From a virus, in IMG/VR virus record IMGVR_UViG_3300035698_002519, positions 1 through 25,446 of that record: a stretch of DNA of 25,446 bases; one strand, written 5' to 3'. The first letter of the stretch is position 1. The number at the start of each line of letters is the position of its first letter. The notes under the pieces were generated by a model. It made no database searches, was not told where the DNA came from, and worked only from the letters and a program-made list of their open reading frames with translations. Position numbers and translations under genes: made by a program. Positions 9,401 through 16,227 of the stretch are shown piece by piece.

Positions 9401-10036
9401 TTATGTCACCACTCGGCCTTGATAATCACCGCCGCCGATCCGTCGCCCTTCTTTGGCGGCCTTCCATTTTGATTTACGGACTTTCTGAGGCGGTGACTCC
9501 TGGCCGTCAACACCCTTTGCATCCGTCATTTTATCTTTATAAGATTCTTCCATAGTCGTCACCATTGACCGATTCCCGGTCATGTCGTAAGCCGTGTAAA
9601 CTGCGAGTTTGCGCGCCCATAACTGGATAAAATTCGGCGTCATCGTTGTGATATCTTCCTGGTCAAAAATATAACCAAGCGCCAACGGTGCGGCCTGGTT
9701 CGTGTAGATATACCCGCCCTTGACTTTATAATCCTCTTCAGGAAATTCTTCATCACCAACCCAAGCAACGCGGATATAATTACCCGGCAACAAATAGCGC
9801 TGTGAGTATTTGCCAACAGCCGGGATAGAGGACGCGGCCGGAAGACTTGTCTCTGTTTCTGCAAAGTTCCAGATATGATCTTGCAGGACTTCGCGCCGCG
9901 CTTCGTCAATCCATAAGGCAGCTTTTTTTGCGAACTTGTTTTTCTTATCGGGGGGATCAATTTCAGTTATGCCGTCTACCTTCAACATCCCTGCCGTTAA
10001 ATTTGCAAGCCCTGTTTTTGTGGTGACGCGCGCCAT
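9401..10036 (-). CDS. head-tail adaptor (T7 gp11 / tail tubular protein A-like)
   Basis: This 211-residue protein lies upstream of the nozzle gene, where gp11-type adaptors are found. Family features are a helix ending in WNFA (56-59), a YLLPGNYIRV segment after SQR (about 80-92), a GGYIYTN strand (107-113), and LGYIFDQEDITTMTPNFIQL (about 118-138), leading to the helix that packs on the portal. The C-terminal tail is basic (KVRKSKWKAAKEGRR). The protein is expected to form a dodecameric ring between portal and nozzle. The ATG at 10036 has an AAGGA site 9-10 nt upstream. The N-terminal MARVT is shared with the next gene, which may be coincidence. Confidence 0.8.
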   Translation of the reverse strand: MARVTTKTGLANLTAGMLKVDGITEIDPPDKKNKFAKKAALWIDEARREVLQDHIWNFAETETSLPAASSIPAVGKYSQRYLLPGNYIRVAWVGDEEFPEEDYKVKGGYIYTNQAAPLALGYIFDQEDITTMTPNFIQLWARKLAVYTAYDMTGNRSMVTTMEESYKDKMTDAKGVDGQESPPQKVRKSKWKAAKEGRRIGGGDYQGRVVT

Positions 10037-10069
10037 ATGAAAGATCCTTTTTGTGTAACTGTTAGAAGT

Positions 10070-10105
10070 AAAATAGGCCGACGCTCTGGTGGGATCGCCG
10101 GCCTA
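10070..10105 (-). terminator. hairpin terminator after the capsid/decoration genes
   Basis: On the transcribed strand TAGGCCG (10105-10099) can pair perfectly with CGGCCTA (10080-10074). The 18-nt apical region between them is GC-rich, and a short T run (TTTTAC) follows. It lies 12-47 nt after the stop of the candidate decoration gene. T7 has its terminator at the same genomic place, after gene 10. The U tract is only four residues, so termination is probably partial, which would allow read-through into the tail genes. Confidence 0.6.
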
Positions 10106-10116
10106 CTCTGCATTCT

Positions 10117-10605
10117 CTAAGCCGCAAGACCATCAAGAATAGCAACTACATCGCCAGCGGCAGATCCGACCGCAATACCGGTCAGGATGATGTCGTAGCG
10201 TGATTTCGCAGTTGAAGGCGTAAGACTAAGCAGTTCAGCGATGCTTTTCAGCGCCCCTAAATCTGCAATGTCCACGTTTTCAAGACCATCTACATTGCGC
10301 AATGCGGACGAAAGATCGATCGCATCAGCAAATAGATTGTCATCAACTACTACACCCGTTTCCGAGTTTGCAACGCCGATGTTGTAATCTGTTCCAGAAG
10401 TGATCGCGTCACACATGACGGTCAAAGCTACAGGAACAAAAGACGACGGAACGCTTGCAAACAACAGATAAGTTGAATTGTTGTCATCAGCAGCCGCAAC
10501 AGCGGCAGCACCGACAGACCTTACAACTTCGTGTGCGTTTCTTCCAGGTTCGGATTTTTCCCCAACGTTGGAAGCATTGTTTGTGAAATAGTTTTGAACA
10601 GCCAT
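10117..10605 (-). CDS. putative head decoration / minor capsid protein
   Basis: The 162-residue product is neutral to acidic and rich in Ala, Val, Ser and Asn, with a beta-strand-rich pattern and no enzyme motif. It begins MAVQNYFTNNASNVGEK. The gene directly follows the major capsid gene, has a strong AAGGAG site (AAGGAGACTGTGACATG), and sits in the same bounded transcription unit (promoter 11712, terminator 10070). Co-expression with the capsid protein and a composition typical of capsid-surface proteins suggest a decoration or cement protein. I do not recognise a named family, so the function is inferred from context. Confidence 0.6.
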   Translation of the reverse strand: MAVQNYFTNNASNVGEKSEPGRNAHEVVRSVGAAAVAAADDNNSTYLLFASVPSSFVPVALTVMCDAITSGTDYNIGVANSETGVVVDDNLFADAIDLSSALRNVDGLENVDIADLGALKSIAELLSLTPSTAKSRYDIILTGIAVGSAAGDVVAILDGLAA

Positions 10606-10632
10606 GTCACAGTCTCCTTTTCTAGTTTGGGG

Positions 10633-11526
10633 TTAAGGTGTGTGCGTGGTTTTGTATTCTTGCACTCTCGCGCCTTCCTTACGGACGGAACCGAGCATCA
10701 GCACAGCTTGCACCTGCTTTGCACGGTTGAGATCTGCACGAACATCCATGTACACTTCAGCGTCTTTAGCAAGACCGACCTCGATGCCGCCTTCAGCTAG
10801 AGCGATACAAGATCTCTCGTTGCTTCCGTCAACTGCCAAGATTGGATTACTTACTTTTCCGCCGAATTTCACGAAATCAAGACCAGCACCGTTTTGAATC
10901 TTGCCTTTTTCGACATTGAATTCACGGTTATAATCGCCGGACGTAAGTTCGTTTTCCTGCATGAAGTCAGTGTGTTCTTCACCGGAAATCAAAAGACACA
11001 TAGCTTCGTCTAGTTCTGTGCCGATTTCATAGTCCATGAAGTTTTCGCCCACTTCGAGCAGTTTTTCATACGTGGAACCAGCCGTTGCATCAACAGTTAT
11101 GACGCCATCATTCGCAGCCGTCACCAGCGTGTCCATGTTGCGTCCTGTGTATACAGAAGCCAGAGCCGCTTCAACCACAATGCGGTCAAATTGGCGGTAC
11201 ATTGCACGAGCAACAGCAGCCGAATAATTGCGTTCAGGATCGATTAGAACGCCTATTTCGTCTTTGTTGTCGAGATAGATGGTACAGCGGAATTCACGCA
11301 TGCGTAAACGGCGGCGGCCATGCACAATGTCTTGCCCTTGAGTCTTCTGATGACGCGTTGTAATTTCGATAGCTTCTAAACTATCCATCGTCTCAACAGT
11401 TTTGTCGTGGGTTGTCATTGGCGTAACCGTCACTTTATCACGTGTGCGGGTTTTCATTTGCTGACCGTTGGTATGCACTTGATCGGCAAACTGAATTGCC
11501 AGCGCGGTATCAACTTGATTAGTCAT
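10633..11526 (-). CDS. major capsid protein (Phage_capsid_2 type)
   Basis: The product is 297 residues when started at ATG 11526. The start was chosen because a GAGGA ribosome binding site lies 6 nt upstream and would fall inside the coding region of the alternative GTG at 11538. The sequence matches the Phage_capsid_2 pattern: MTNQVDTALAIQFADQV at the N-terminus, a TTRHQKTQ segment (56-63), HGRRRLRMREF (69-79), LDNKDEIGVLIDPERNY (85-101), and then the long spine helix AAVARAMYRQFDRIVVEAAL (103-122). This is an HK97-fold coat protein found in many podophages but distinct in sequence from T7 gp10. The gene has its own promoter and leader. Identity as the coat protein is very likely from motifs plus position after the scaffold. 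Confidence 0.92.
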   Translation of the reverse strand: MTNQVDTALAIQFADQVHTNGQQMKTRTRDKVTVTPMTTHDKTVETMDSLEAIEITTRHQKTQGQDIVHGRRRLRMREFRCTIYLDNKDEIGVLIDPERNYSAAVARAMYRQFDRIVVEAALASVYTGRNMDTLVTAANDGVITVDATAGSTYEKLLEVGENFMDYEIGTELDEAMCLLISGEEHTDFMQENELTSGDYNREFNVEKGKIQNGAGLDFVKFGGKVSNPILAVDGSNERSCIALAEGGIEVGLAKDAEVYMDVRADLNRAKQVQAVLMLGSVRKEGARVQEYKTTHTP

Positions 11527-11676
11527 GATATTCCTCACTAAAGGTTAAAGTTAAACGGGCATTTTATGCGATACGTTATCCGCGAACACGGGCGCAATCT
11601 TGCCGTTTGACGCTGGCCAGGCGATGCATGTTTATACACATCAATCAGGCCTACTGTGAGGGCTTCGGTTGTCTGA
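11527..11676 (-). promoter_or_regulatory. 150-nt structured 5' leader of the capsid mRNA
   Basis: From the predicted start near 11676 to the capsid ATG the transcript would carry about 150 nt with no convincing gene. Short inverted repeats include ATCAG/CTGAT enclosing GCC/GGC, ATGT/ACAT around GTATAA, the palindrome CTGGCCAG, and GCAAGATTGC. It may protect or tune the capsid mRNA, but that is inference; folding was not computed. Confidence 0.4.
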
Positions 11677-11683
11677 TGCGTTC

Positions 11684-11712
11684 ATTCTAGTCGTTTTTAA
11701 AATATTTGGCAA
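11684..11712 (-). promoter_or_regulatory. sigma70-like promoter of the capsid gene
   Basis: TTGCCA (11712-11707), a spacer of exactly 17 nt, and TAGAAT (11689-11684) give 5 of 6 matches to each consensus box. It lies immediately after a terminator and upstream of the coat gene, the product needed in greatest amount. Confidence 0.65.
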
Positions 11713-11719
11713 GTCAACG

Positions 11720-11746
11720 AAAAAACCCCACCAATTAAGGCAGGGC
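11720..11746 (-). terminator. intrinsic terminator between scaffold and capsid genes
   Basis: The transcript GCCCUGCC-UUAAUU-GGUGGGGU forms an 8-bp stem with three G-U wobbles and is followed by six U. On the plus strand the wobble positions become mismatches, so it acts in the minus direction only. It stands about 27 nt after the scaffold stop and directly before the capsid promoter. Confidence 0.7.
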
Positions 11747-11772
11747 TTTCGTGAGTAAACTATATATGAGAC

Positions 11773-12831
11773 TTAACGCTTGCGCGACGCTTCAGCCGCA
11801 GTCGCCGCAGAGGAATCCGCGTAGAACTGCTTAGATTTGGCTACTATATCTTTGTGATCCTTGTGCATAGCATCATAATAGGCTGGATGCTCCATAAGCT
11901 TTTTCCCTTCAGCACGAAGATCGGCAGGAGACATGCCGCCTGTCATACCTTTTTCACCGAAGTTTTCATCGCTCAGGCCATACGTTTTCTTCATGTGTTG
12001 AACAACATGACCAAGAGCCGCAGCAAAGGCCGGTGTTTGCTCATTGTTGATTGAGGCCTCGATTTGTTGGCGAAGCTCTACATCAGGAATAGCTTCCTGC
12101 ATCAAGGCACTTGCCTGTTTTGAAATCAACATTTTGTCATCACCAAAGATTTCATCAAGCTTTGTGTTTAGCGCTGCGCTTGCTTCTAACGTCGATTCCA
12201 TACCTTCAGCAAACATTGCTTCACGTAAAGCGTTTGCGCCTTCTACCGGTATATTGTTGTCATGCAGGAGTTGCGCCCATTTATCAGCATGCGCTTGATC
12301 ATAAGCGCTGTCAGGGACGCCATCAGGCTTTTCAAAGCCATAACCGGCCGCATCTTTCGGAACGCCCATCGCTTCATTAAACGCTGTAAGTTCTTCCGGC
12401 GTTGCATTCTCACCAGGTACGCCGACTTGTGGCTTGCCGATTTTAGATTGCGCCTCAAGCAACGACTTCGCCATTTCCTGAACAGGGTTGTCAGACTTAG
12501 CAAACTTTTCAAAGCCTGGGTTCTTAGCTAGATCTTCACCGAGCAAAGCGTTCAAATCAACTTTGTTAGGGTCGCCGGCCTCTTCACTGGATCCAGGTTC
12601 GCCGTCACCGCCGGCGTCACCACCAGCATCATCGCCACCAGAAGCAAACATTCCAGCTTTGCCGCCAGTGCCGTCATCCGTCGGGTTTCCAGAAGGTTCG
12701 CCGCCTTCGCCACCAGCATCGCCACCAGCCGGAGCCGCATCGCCACCGCCAGAACTTGCAGCACCGTCGCCGCCAGCTTCGTTCATACAAAACGGCATCG
12801 CAACGCCGGACATCAATAAGTTTTTAAACAT
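11773..12831 (-). CDS. capsid assembly scaffolding protein
   Basis: The product is 352 residues and acidic, with ATG 12831 and a good AAGGAG site 9 nt upstream. The N-terminal 90 residues are low-complexity Gly/Ala/Asp/Glu with repeated GGDAGG units. A helical body rich in Glu, Ala and Lys follows, containing LNALLGEDLAKNPGFEKFAK near 93-112. The C-terminus (HPAYYDAMHKDHKDIVAKSK) carries the His-Pro segment and basic helix common in podophage scaffolds and ends in a basic tail that would contact the coat protein. Position between the portal and the coat genes supports the role. Scaffolds of this kind are helical, transient and poorly conserved. Confidence 0.82.
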   Translation of the reverse strand: MFKNLLMSGVAMPFCMNEAGGDGAASSGGGDAAPAGGDAGGEGGEPSGNPTDDGTGGKAGMFASGGDDAGGDAGGDGEPGSSEEAGDPNKVDLNALLGEDLAKNPGFEKFAKSDNPVQEMAKSLLEAQSKIGKPQVGVPGENATPEELTAFNEAMGVPKDAAGYGFEKPDGVPDSAYDQAHADKWAQLLHDNNIPVEGANALREAMFAEGMESTLEASAALNTKLDEIFGDDKMLISKQASALMQEAIPDVELRQQIEASINNEQTPAFAAALGHVVQHMKKTYGLSDENFGEKGMTGGMSPADLRAEGKKLMEHPAYYDAMHKDHKDIVAKSKQFYADSSAATAAEASRKR

Positions 12832-12834
12832 AGT

Positions 12835-13035
12835 CTATTCTCCTTCTGATTTAAAAAGTTGAGCGCGCACAGCACAGTCTTTTGCTTCCAGAAGCTTCCG
12901 CAACGCAGTTGATTTTTCTGGATTATTTGGCAGAGCTTCATTCATAGATTGAGCCAGTTCACCGAAGGGTGCGCTGACTTCCTGCAAAACTTCAGGCAAA
13001 TGCTTGTATTCAAAAAATTGCATTAAATAACTCAT
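12835..13035 (-). CDS. small helical-hairpin protein, Acb2/Tad1-hairpin-like
   Basis: The product is 66 residues, started at ATG 13035 because AAAGGAG lies 9 nt upstream; the inner ATG at 13023 has no site. Its features are FFEYKHLPEVLQEVSAPF (7-24), LAQSMNEALP (27-36) and PEKSTALRKLLEAKDCAVRA (39-58). This layout, with a first helix, an LP-x-x-x-E turn and a second helix carrying LLEAKDxAVRA, is very common in phage genomes. It resembles the short hairpin family to which the anti-CBASS sponge Acb2 belongs. The family link is from memory of sequence pattern, not a search, and ligand binding is inference. The gene sits in the late operon beside the scaffold, so a virion-assembly role remains possible. 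Confidence 0.7.
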   Translation of the reverse strand: MSYLMQFFEYKHLPEVLQEVSAPFGELAQSMNEALPNNPEKSTALRKLLEAKDCAVRAQLFKSEGE

Positions 13036-13038
13036 AAT

Positions 13039-13443
13039 TCAAGCTCCTTTGTGCTTCGATTTGGATTTTGAGGTTGTGCGCTTCGGTTCTTCTTCTGGAT
13101 CGAAAAAGCCCGTAGGTTTTATGTCACCGTATTCGATGCGCGCAAGGACATCAGTCGGGACATGGCGACGGATCGCCAGGTAATGATTTAACTCCATTGC
13201 GGAATACATCGTCGCATATGGGTCAAGCTTGCCGCCAGATTCAGCCGATAAGATGACCTTACCAAACCCAGATCTTTCCATGATCCAGGCAAGAACGCGC
13301 ATTCCGTGGGGGGTGTTGTATGTTTTAGCGAAGTCCTCGCGCATCAGATCTTGTTTCTTTTGATCAAAATCTTTTGCTTGCTTTAGGTCTTCGGCTTGTT
13401 TTGCGCCCCTTGTTGAAGGGGGTAGTTGTCTATTGTCAATCAT
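13039..13443 (-). CDS. hypothetical charged protein of the portal-scaffold interval
   Basis: The product is 134 residues when started at ATG 13443, which has GGTGGA 5 nt upstream; an upstream GTG at 13452 would put that site inside the gene. The N-terminal 45 residues are Lys/Gln/Asp-rich helix (KQAEDLKQAKDFDQKKQDLM). The centre is more globular (NTPHGMRVLAWIMERSGFGK, then an AMELNHYLAIRRHV helix). The C-terminus is basic and unstructured (RTTSKSKSKHKG). The central HGMRVLAWIMERSGFG pattern is frequent in unnamed phage proteins encoded between portal and capsid. The function is unknown. Confidence 0.7.
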   Translation of the reverse strand: MIDNRQLPPSTRGAKQAEDLKQAKDFDQKKQDLMREDFAKTYNTPHGMRVLAWIMERSGFGKVILSAESGGKLDPYATMYSAMELNHYLAIRRHVPTDVLARIEYGDIKPTGFFDPEEEPKRTTSKSKSKHKGA

Positions 13444-13463
13444 GTAATCCACCAGAGTTGATT

Positions 13464-13509
13464 GGGAGTGGCGTCGCCGTGTGTTTCAACGAAATATCCA
13501 GCCACCCCC
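13464..13509 (-). other. inverted repeat in the 90-nt spacer before the 134-aa gene
   Basis: On the transcribed strand GGGGGTGGC (13509-13501) can pair with GCCACTCCC (13472-13464), nine pairs with one G-U, around 28 nt. The flank adds a CCCC/GGGG pair and a GGGGA/TCCCC repeat. There is no T run, so it is not a standard terminator. It could be an RNA processing or translation-control hairpin. Confidence 0.4.
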
Positions 13510-13533
13510 GATTATGTGGGGAGATCCCCTAGT

Positions 13534-13650
13534 TTATTCTTCCTTGTCTCGCTTTGCTTGATTCTCTTTTTCGCGTTTGATGCGACGAGCCTTTGCGGCT
13601 TCCAGAGATTTTTCATGTTCTTCGAGACAAATTTTATCTGCATCATCCAT
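13534..13650 (-). CDS. 38-aa highly charged microprotein
   Basis: The ORF begins at ATG 13650 with AAGGA 8 nt upstream and encodes MDDADKICLEEHEKSLEAAK followed by a Lys/Arg/Glu-rich helix ending RDKEE. It lies 11 nt after the stop of the 108-aa gene, in the same direction. The good site, operon spacing and helical pattern support translation. The function is unknown; similar tiny charged ORFs often sit between portal and scaffold genes. Confidence 0.6.
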   Translation of the reverse strand: MDDADKICLEEHEKSLEAAKARRIKREKENQAKRDKEE

Positions 13651-13661
13651 AATAGATATCC

Positions 13662-13988
13662 TTATTCCTGCGGCGCTAAGAATCCCTTGATGTCACCGAC
13701 CGTTATGCCGCCGCTTTTGGCTGTGCCTGTGATACTAGCAAGATCTTCTGGCGTAAGTTCCTCAGATGCCGCAAGTTCCGCAGCTTCATCAGATGCAAAA
13801 TCAAGCTTAGATTCTGTTTGGTTGCTAACTTTACGCTTTTCAATACCTGATTTACGTTCATCTTCAGCTTGCATATGCGCAGCATGACGGGCTTTTGCGT
13901 TCTTTTTGTCAATCTTTTCCTGCTTTGCAAGGATCTTTTCTTTACGCGTTCCCTTTTGTGCGGGGTAGCTGTTAACAATCTTAGACAT
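13662..13988 (-). CDS. hypothetical 108-aa structural-region protein
   Basis: The start is ATG 13988 with AAGGA 8 nt upstream. The N-terminal half is strongly basic helix (residues 12-50, KGTRKEKILAKQEKIDKKNA and on). The second half is acidic (SDEAAELAASEELTPEDLA). The last 20 residues (GTAKSGGITVGDIKGFLAPQ) look like a compact tail. The gene immediately follows the portal gene. Charge segregation suggests DNA or scaffold contact during head assembly, but I recognise no family. Confidence 0.65.
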   Translation of the reverse strand: MSKIVNSYPAQKGTRKEKILAKQEKIDKKNAKARHAAHMQAEDERKSGIEKRKVSNQTESKLDFASDEAAELAASEELTPEDLASITGTAKSGGITVGDIKGFLAPQE

Positions 13989-14019
13989 GGGGTTTTCCTT
14001 CGGTTAAGTTTCTTAAATT

Positions 14020-15735
14020 CTAGCCGCTATTTTGCACTGATCCAAGATCCTTTGCAACCCCTGCGCCGGCTTGCAGAAGTTCCGCTTGCTGTGCGGCCTC
14101 TTTGGCGTCCTGCTCTTTGTCGATCGCAGCCTGAACATCAGCCTCTTTTTTCCACATGCGCGCGTCTGCGCCTTTGATCTCTGTCAGGCGGTTTAGTGAC
14201 CAATCCCAATCAATGCGATGACGGATTGTTTCATCAACAGCAGAGGCCTCGCCGGCAATACCGAGCATTTCGACCATGCCCTGTCCTTCTTCAGCCATCA
14301 TGTCGCGCGCGGCCGGCGTTAGGTATTCAATCTTATAAAGATCTTCATCGGCTTCCATAGCTTTTATGAGTTTTTCAGGGAGATACTTCACCTTTTCGCC
14401 ATTGGCTTCTTTTGCTTGAGCTTCTGGGGAGTTTGGAATATACCCGAATTTATTGCGGCGCAGACAGATGTTGAAGCTTGTATTGATAATGACGTCAAAC
14501 TTTTCAAGCAAGATGCGGCTTACAATTGACCGAAGCGTGGATTGGCGTATTGCATTGCGCAAGAACGCTTCGCCTTTCGTCATTTCGACGTCATTATTCA
14601 GGTTGATCAGGCGGTCAATCATAAAGTGATTGCTGATCGTATTCTCTAGCGCCTCGATGATTTCAGGGGCGTTTCGGATGTCTTGGATGTCAAACAGCTT
14701 GCCCGTAGGTGGGACGCCTGGCGTGGCTTTATCAACACGAAGAATATTTGATGCGCCGGCAGATGTATCAATGAAACCATTGCCACTAACGGCATCATGG
14801 ATCTGATACATGGGCGGATCAAGGTTCTTTTCAAGCGCCAGGCTAAAATCTTCCCAGACTTGGTTTAGCAGCATGATTGACGGTAGCGCGTTCATTGCAC
14901 GGCCGCGACCATAGCTTTCATTAATTCGTTTAGCCAGGCGCGCACATGCGACCGGAAGTTCTGCATATCCAGATTCAAGCAAAATGTTTTTGCCTTCGAC
15001 TTCGATGTGAACTGATTTATACGGCATATCCTTGGCGGCGACCGATTCTTCGACACGATCTTTTTCGGGGCGCTCCGCTATGACATGGAGAACAGTAACC
15101 TTTTCGGACATCTTGCCTTCATCAAATAGCTTCTTAGACTTTTCGGAAACCTTTTCATATGTGTATTTTTCGACAAGTTGCTGGATAGTATATTCGCGGC
15201 GACGGTTAAATTCAGTCGCACGATTGACGGCGTTTTGCGCCAAGCTAAACGTTTGTATTGACCACGGTTCAAACTGCAAGCAACCCAGTTGCGGGTTTTC
15301 CCGGTTGCGTTCTTCGGTAAATACGGCGTCAGTTCCCAGGGTAATTAGATCAAGCATGCTTTCATCAAGTGCGATCGATAAGCCGGCTTCCTGATCATCC
15401 ATTTCATCTTGTAGGATTTCTGACGTTTCTTTCCAAAACGTCGCCATATCCTTGTCTTTATCCCAAAGCTTTTTATTTCCCGCCAGGGTGAATGACTTAA
15501 CACCAGCCGACCATATATAACCTAGAAACGCACTCGCAGAGGTTTCGGCCATGTGAACGGGGGCGTCAGTCCATAGGTGAGAATGAATAAAAGCGCCGGG
15601 CTGGCGCGTTGTCGTAAAGTCTGCGCTGCGTTGGTGCGTATATTCACTGACTAATTGCCAGATATTCAGCCATTGGTTGCGCTCTGTGTTTAGCTGGCCT
15701 TCGCGTTCAAGGTAGTCTTTGACTGTCATCGCCAT
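14020..15735 (-). CDS. portal protein (head-to-tail connector family)
   Basis: The 571-residue product belongs to the podophage head-tail connector group. Its N-terminus has the usual REGQLNTERNQWLNIWQLVS (11-30), then a HSHLWTDAPVHMAETSASAF segment and GVKSFTLA. The middle contains the conserved core GRGRAMNALPSIMLLNQVWE (about 289-308) and NLDPPMY, where the chain lines the channel. The C-terminal region carries a long helix (MEADEDLYKIEYLTPAARD) and an Ala/Gln/Glu-rich end. Twelve copies form the ring through which TerL packages DNA. The gene follows the small virion genes and precedes the scaffold, as in T7. ATG 15735 is used; a second ATG two codons later is possible. Confidence 0.92.
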   Translation of the reverse strand: MAMTVKDYLEREGQLNTERNQWLNIWQLVSEYTHQRSADFTTTRQPGAFIHSHLWTDAPVHMAETSASAFLGYIWSAGVKSFTLAGNKKLWDKDKDMATFWKETSEILQDEMDDQEAGLSIALDESMLDLITLGTDAVFTEERNRENPQLGCLQFEPWSIQTFSLAQNAVNRATEFNRRREYTIQQLVEKYTYEKVSEKSKKLFDEGKMSEKVTVLHVIAERPEKDRVEESVAAKDMPYKSVHIEVEGKNILLESGYAELPVACARLAKRINESYGRGRAMNALPSIMLLNQVWEDFSLALEKNLDPPMYQIHDAVSGNGFIDTSAGASNILRVDKATPGVPPTGKLFDIQDIRNAPEIIEALENTISNHFMIDRLINLNNDVEMTKGEAFLRNAIRQSTLRSIVSRILLEKFDVIINTSFNICLRRNKFGYIPNSPEAQAKEANGEKVKYLPEKLIKAMEADEDLYKIEYLTPAARDMMAEEGQGMVEMLGIAGEASAVDETIRHRIDWDWSLNRLTEIKGADARMWKKEADVQAAIDKEQDAKEAAQQAELLQAGAGVAKDLGSVQNSG

Positions 15736-15736
15736 G

Positions 15737-16012
15737 TTAAAGCCCCAATAATGTTTTTGATGTTACGTCTTCGCTGTCATTGCTTAAAGGATTGAACGTG
15801 TTCTGGCTTCCAGAGTTTGCAGCGACTTGTTTTTGTTGCTTCTTCTTCTTGGCGCTGGCGGCCTTTGCGGCCTCGTCCACTTGTGGTTCTGAATTTTGAA
15901 TGGTTCGTGGCGCAGGGCTGTCATCACCACCGCCGAACAAACCACCGCTTGCGCCTATAAATGAACTGAAAACGCTTCCTGCAATACTTAAAGTTAGTGG
16001 ATCAATTCCCAT
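15737..16012 (-). CDS. small virion-associated protein A, C-terminal KTLLGL tail
   Basis: The 91-residue product has a hydrophobic Gly/Ser-rich N-terminus (LTLSIAGSVFSSFIGASGGL), a Lys/Gln/Ala-rich middle (AASAKKKKQQKQVAAN) and the C-terminus VTSKTLLGL. The next gene upstream ends almost identically (VTTKTLLGL), so the two look like diverged paralogues. T7 genes 6.7 and 7.3, small head-tail proteins beside the portal, also share a C-terminal signature, so a similar virion role is inferred. AGGA lies upstream of ATG 16012. Confidence 0.7.
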   Translation of the reverse strand: MGIDPLTLSIAGSVFSSFIGASGGLFGGGDDSPAPRTIQNSEPQVDEAAKAASAKKKKQQKQVAANSGSQNTFNPLSNDSEDVTSKTLLGL

Positions 16013-16014
16013 GT

Positions 16015-16227
16015 TTACAATCCTAACAATGTTTTAGTTGTGACTTGCGCTTGCCCAGAACCGCCAAGACCAGCCGGAGAGTTTGCCCCTGCATTTGCGG
16101 CAAGAATGGCCTTGCTTTTCTTTTTATTGGCTTTTGAATCAATAGATGCCTGTGTCTCAGTTGGTGCAGGAGCCGCGACGACTGGCTGCGGTTTAGGCGC
16201 GCCGAACGCTTTCTTTACGAACCCCAT
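16015..16227 (-). CDS. small virion-associated protein B, C-terminal KTLLGL tail
   Basis: The product is 70 residues starting at ATG 16227, chosen over GTG 16233 because AAGGGA is then 8 nt away. It is Ala/Pro-rich (AFGAPKPQPVVAAPAPTET), then Lys-rich (KANKKKSKAILAANAG), and ends VTTKTLLGL, matching the adjacent downstream protein. Its start lies inside the end of the terminase gene by 35 nt, in another frame, so translation is probably coupled. The function is inferred from position beside the portal gene. Confidence 0.68.
   Translation of the reverse strand: MGFVKKAFGAPKPQPVVAAPAPTETQASIDSKANKKKSKAILAANAGANSPAGLGGSGQAQVTTKTLLGL

Noticed and set aside
11576-11641. 21-aa minus-strand ORF (ATG 11641, TAA 11576) in the capsid leader, possible leader peptide
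   Set aside because: No convincing ribosome binding site and unremarkable composition; the region is better explained as untranslated leader.
12552-12862. Pro/Ser-rich plus-strand and Leu/Val-rich minus-strand ORFs around the scaffold N-terminus
   Set aside because: They arise from the low-complexity Gly/Ala/Asp coding of the scaffold gene read in other frames.
13462-13887. 141-aa plus-strand ORF across the portal-scaffold interval
   Set aside because: It is opposite two supported minus-strand genes, has no site, and its Ser/Leu/Phe-rich sequence is that of a shadow.
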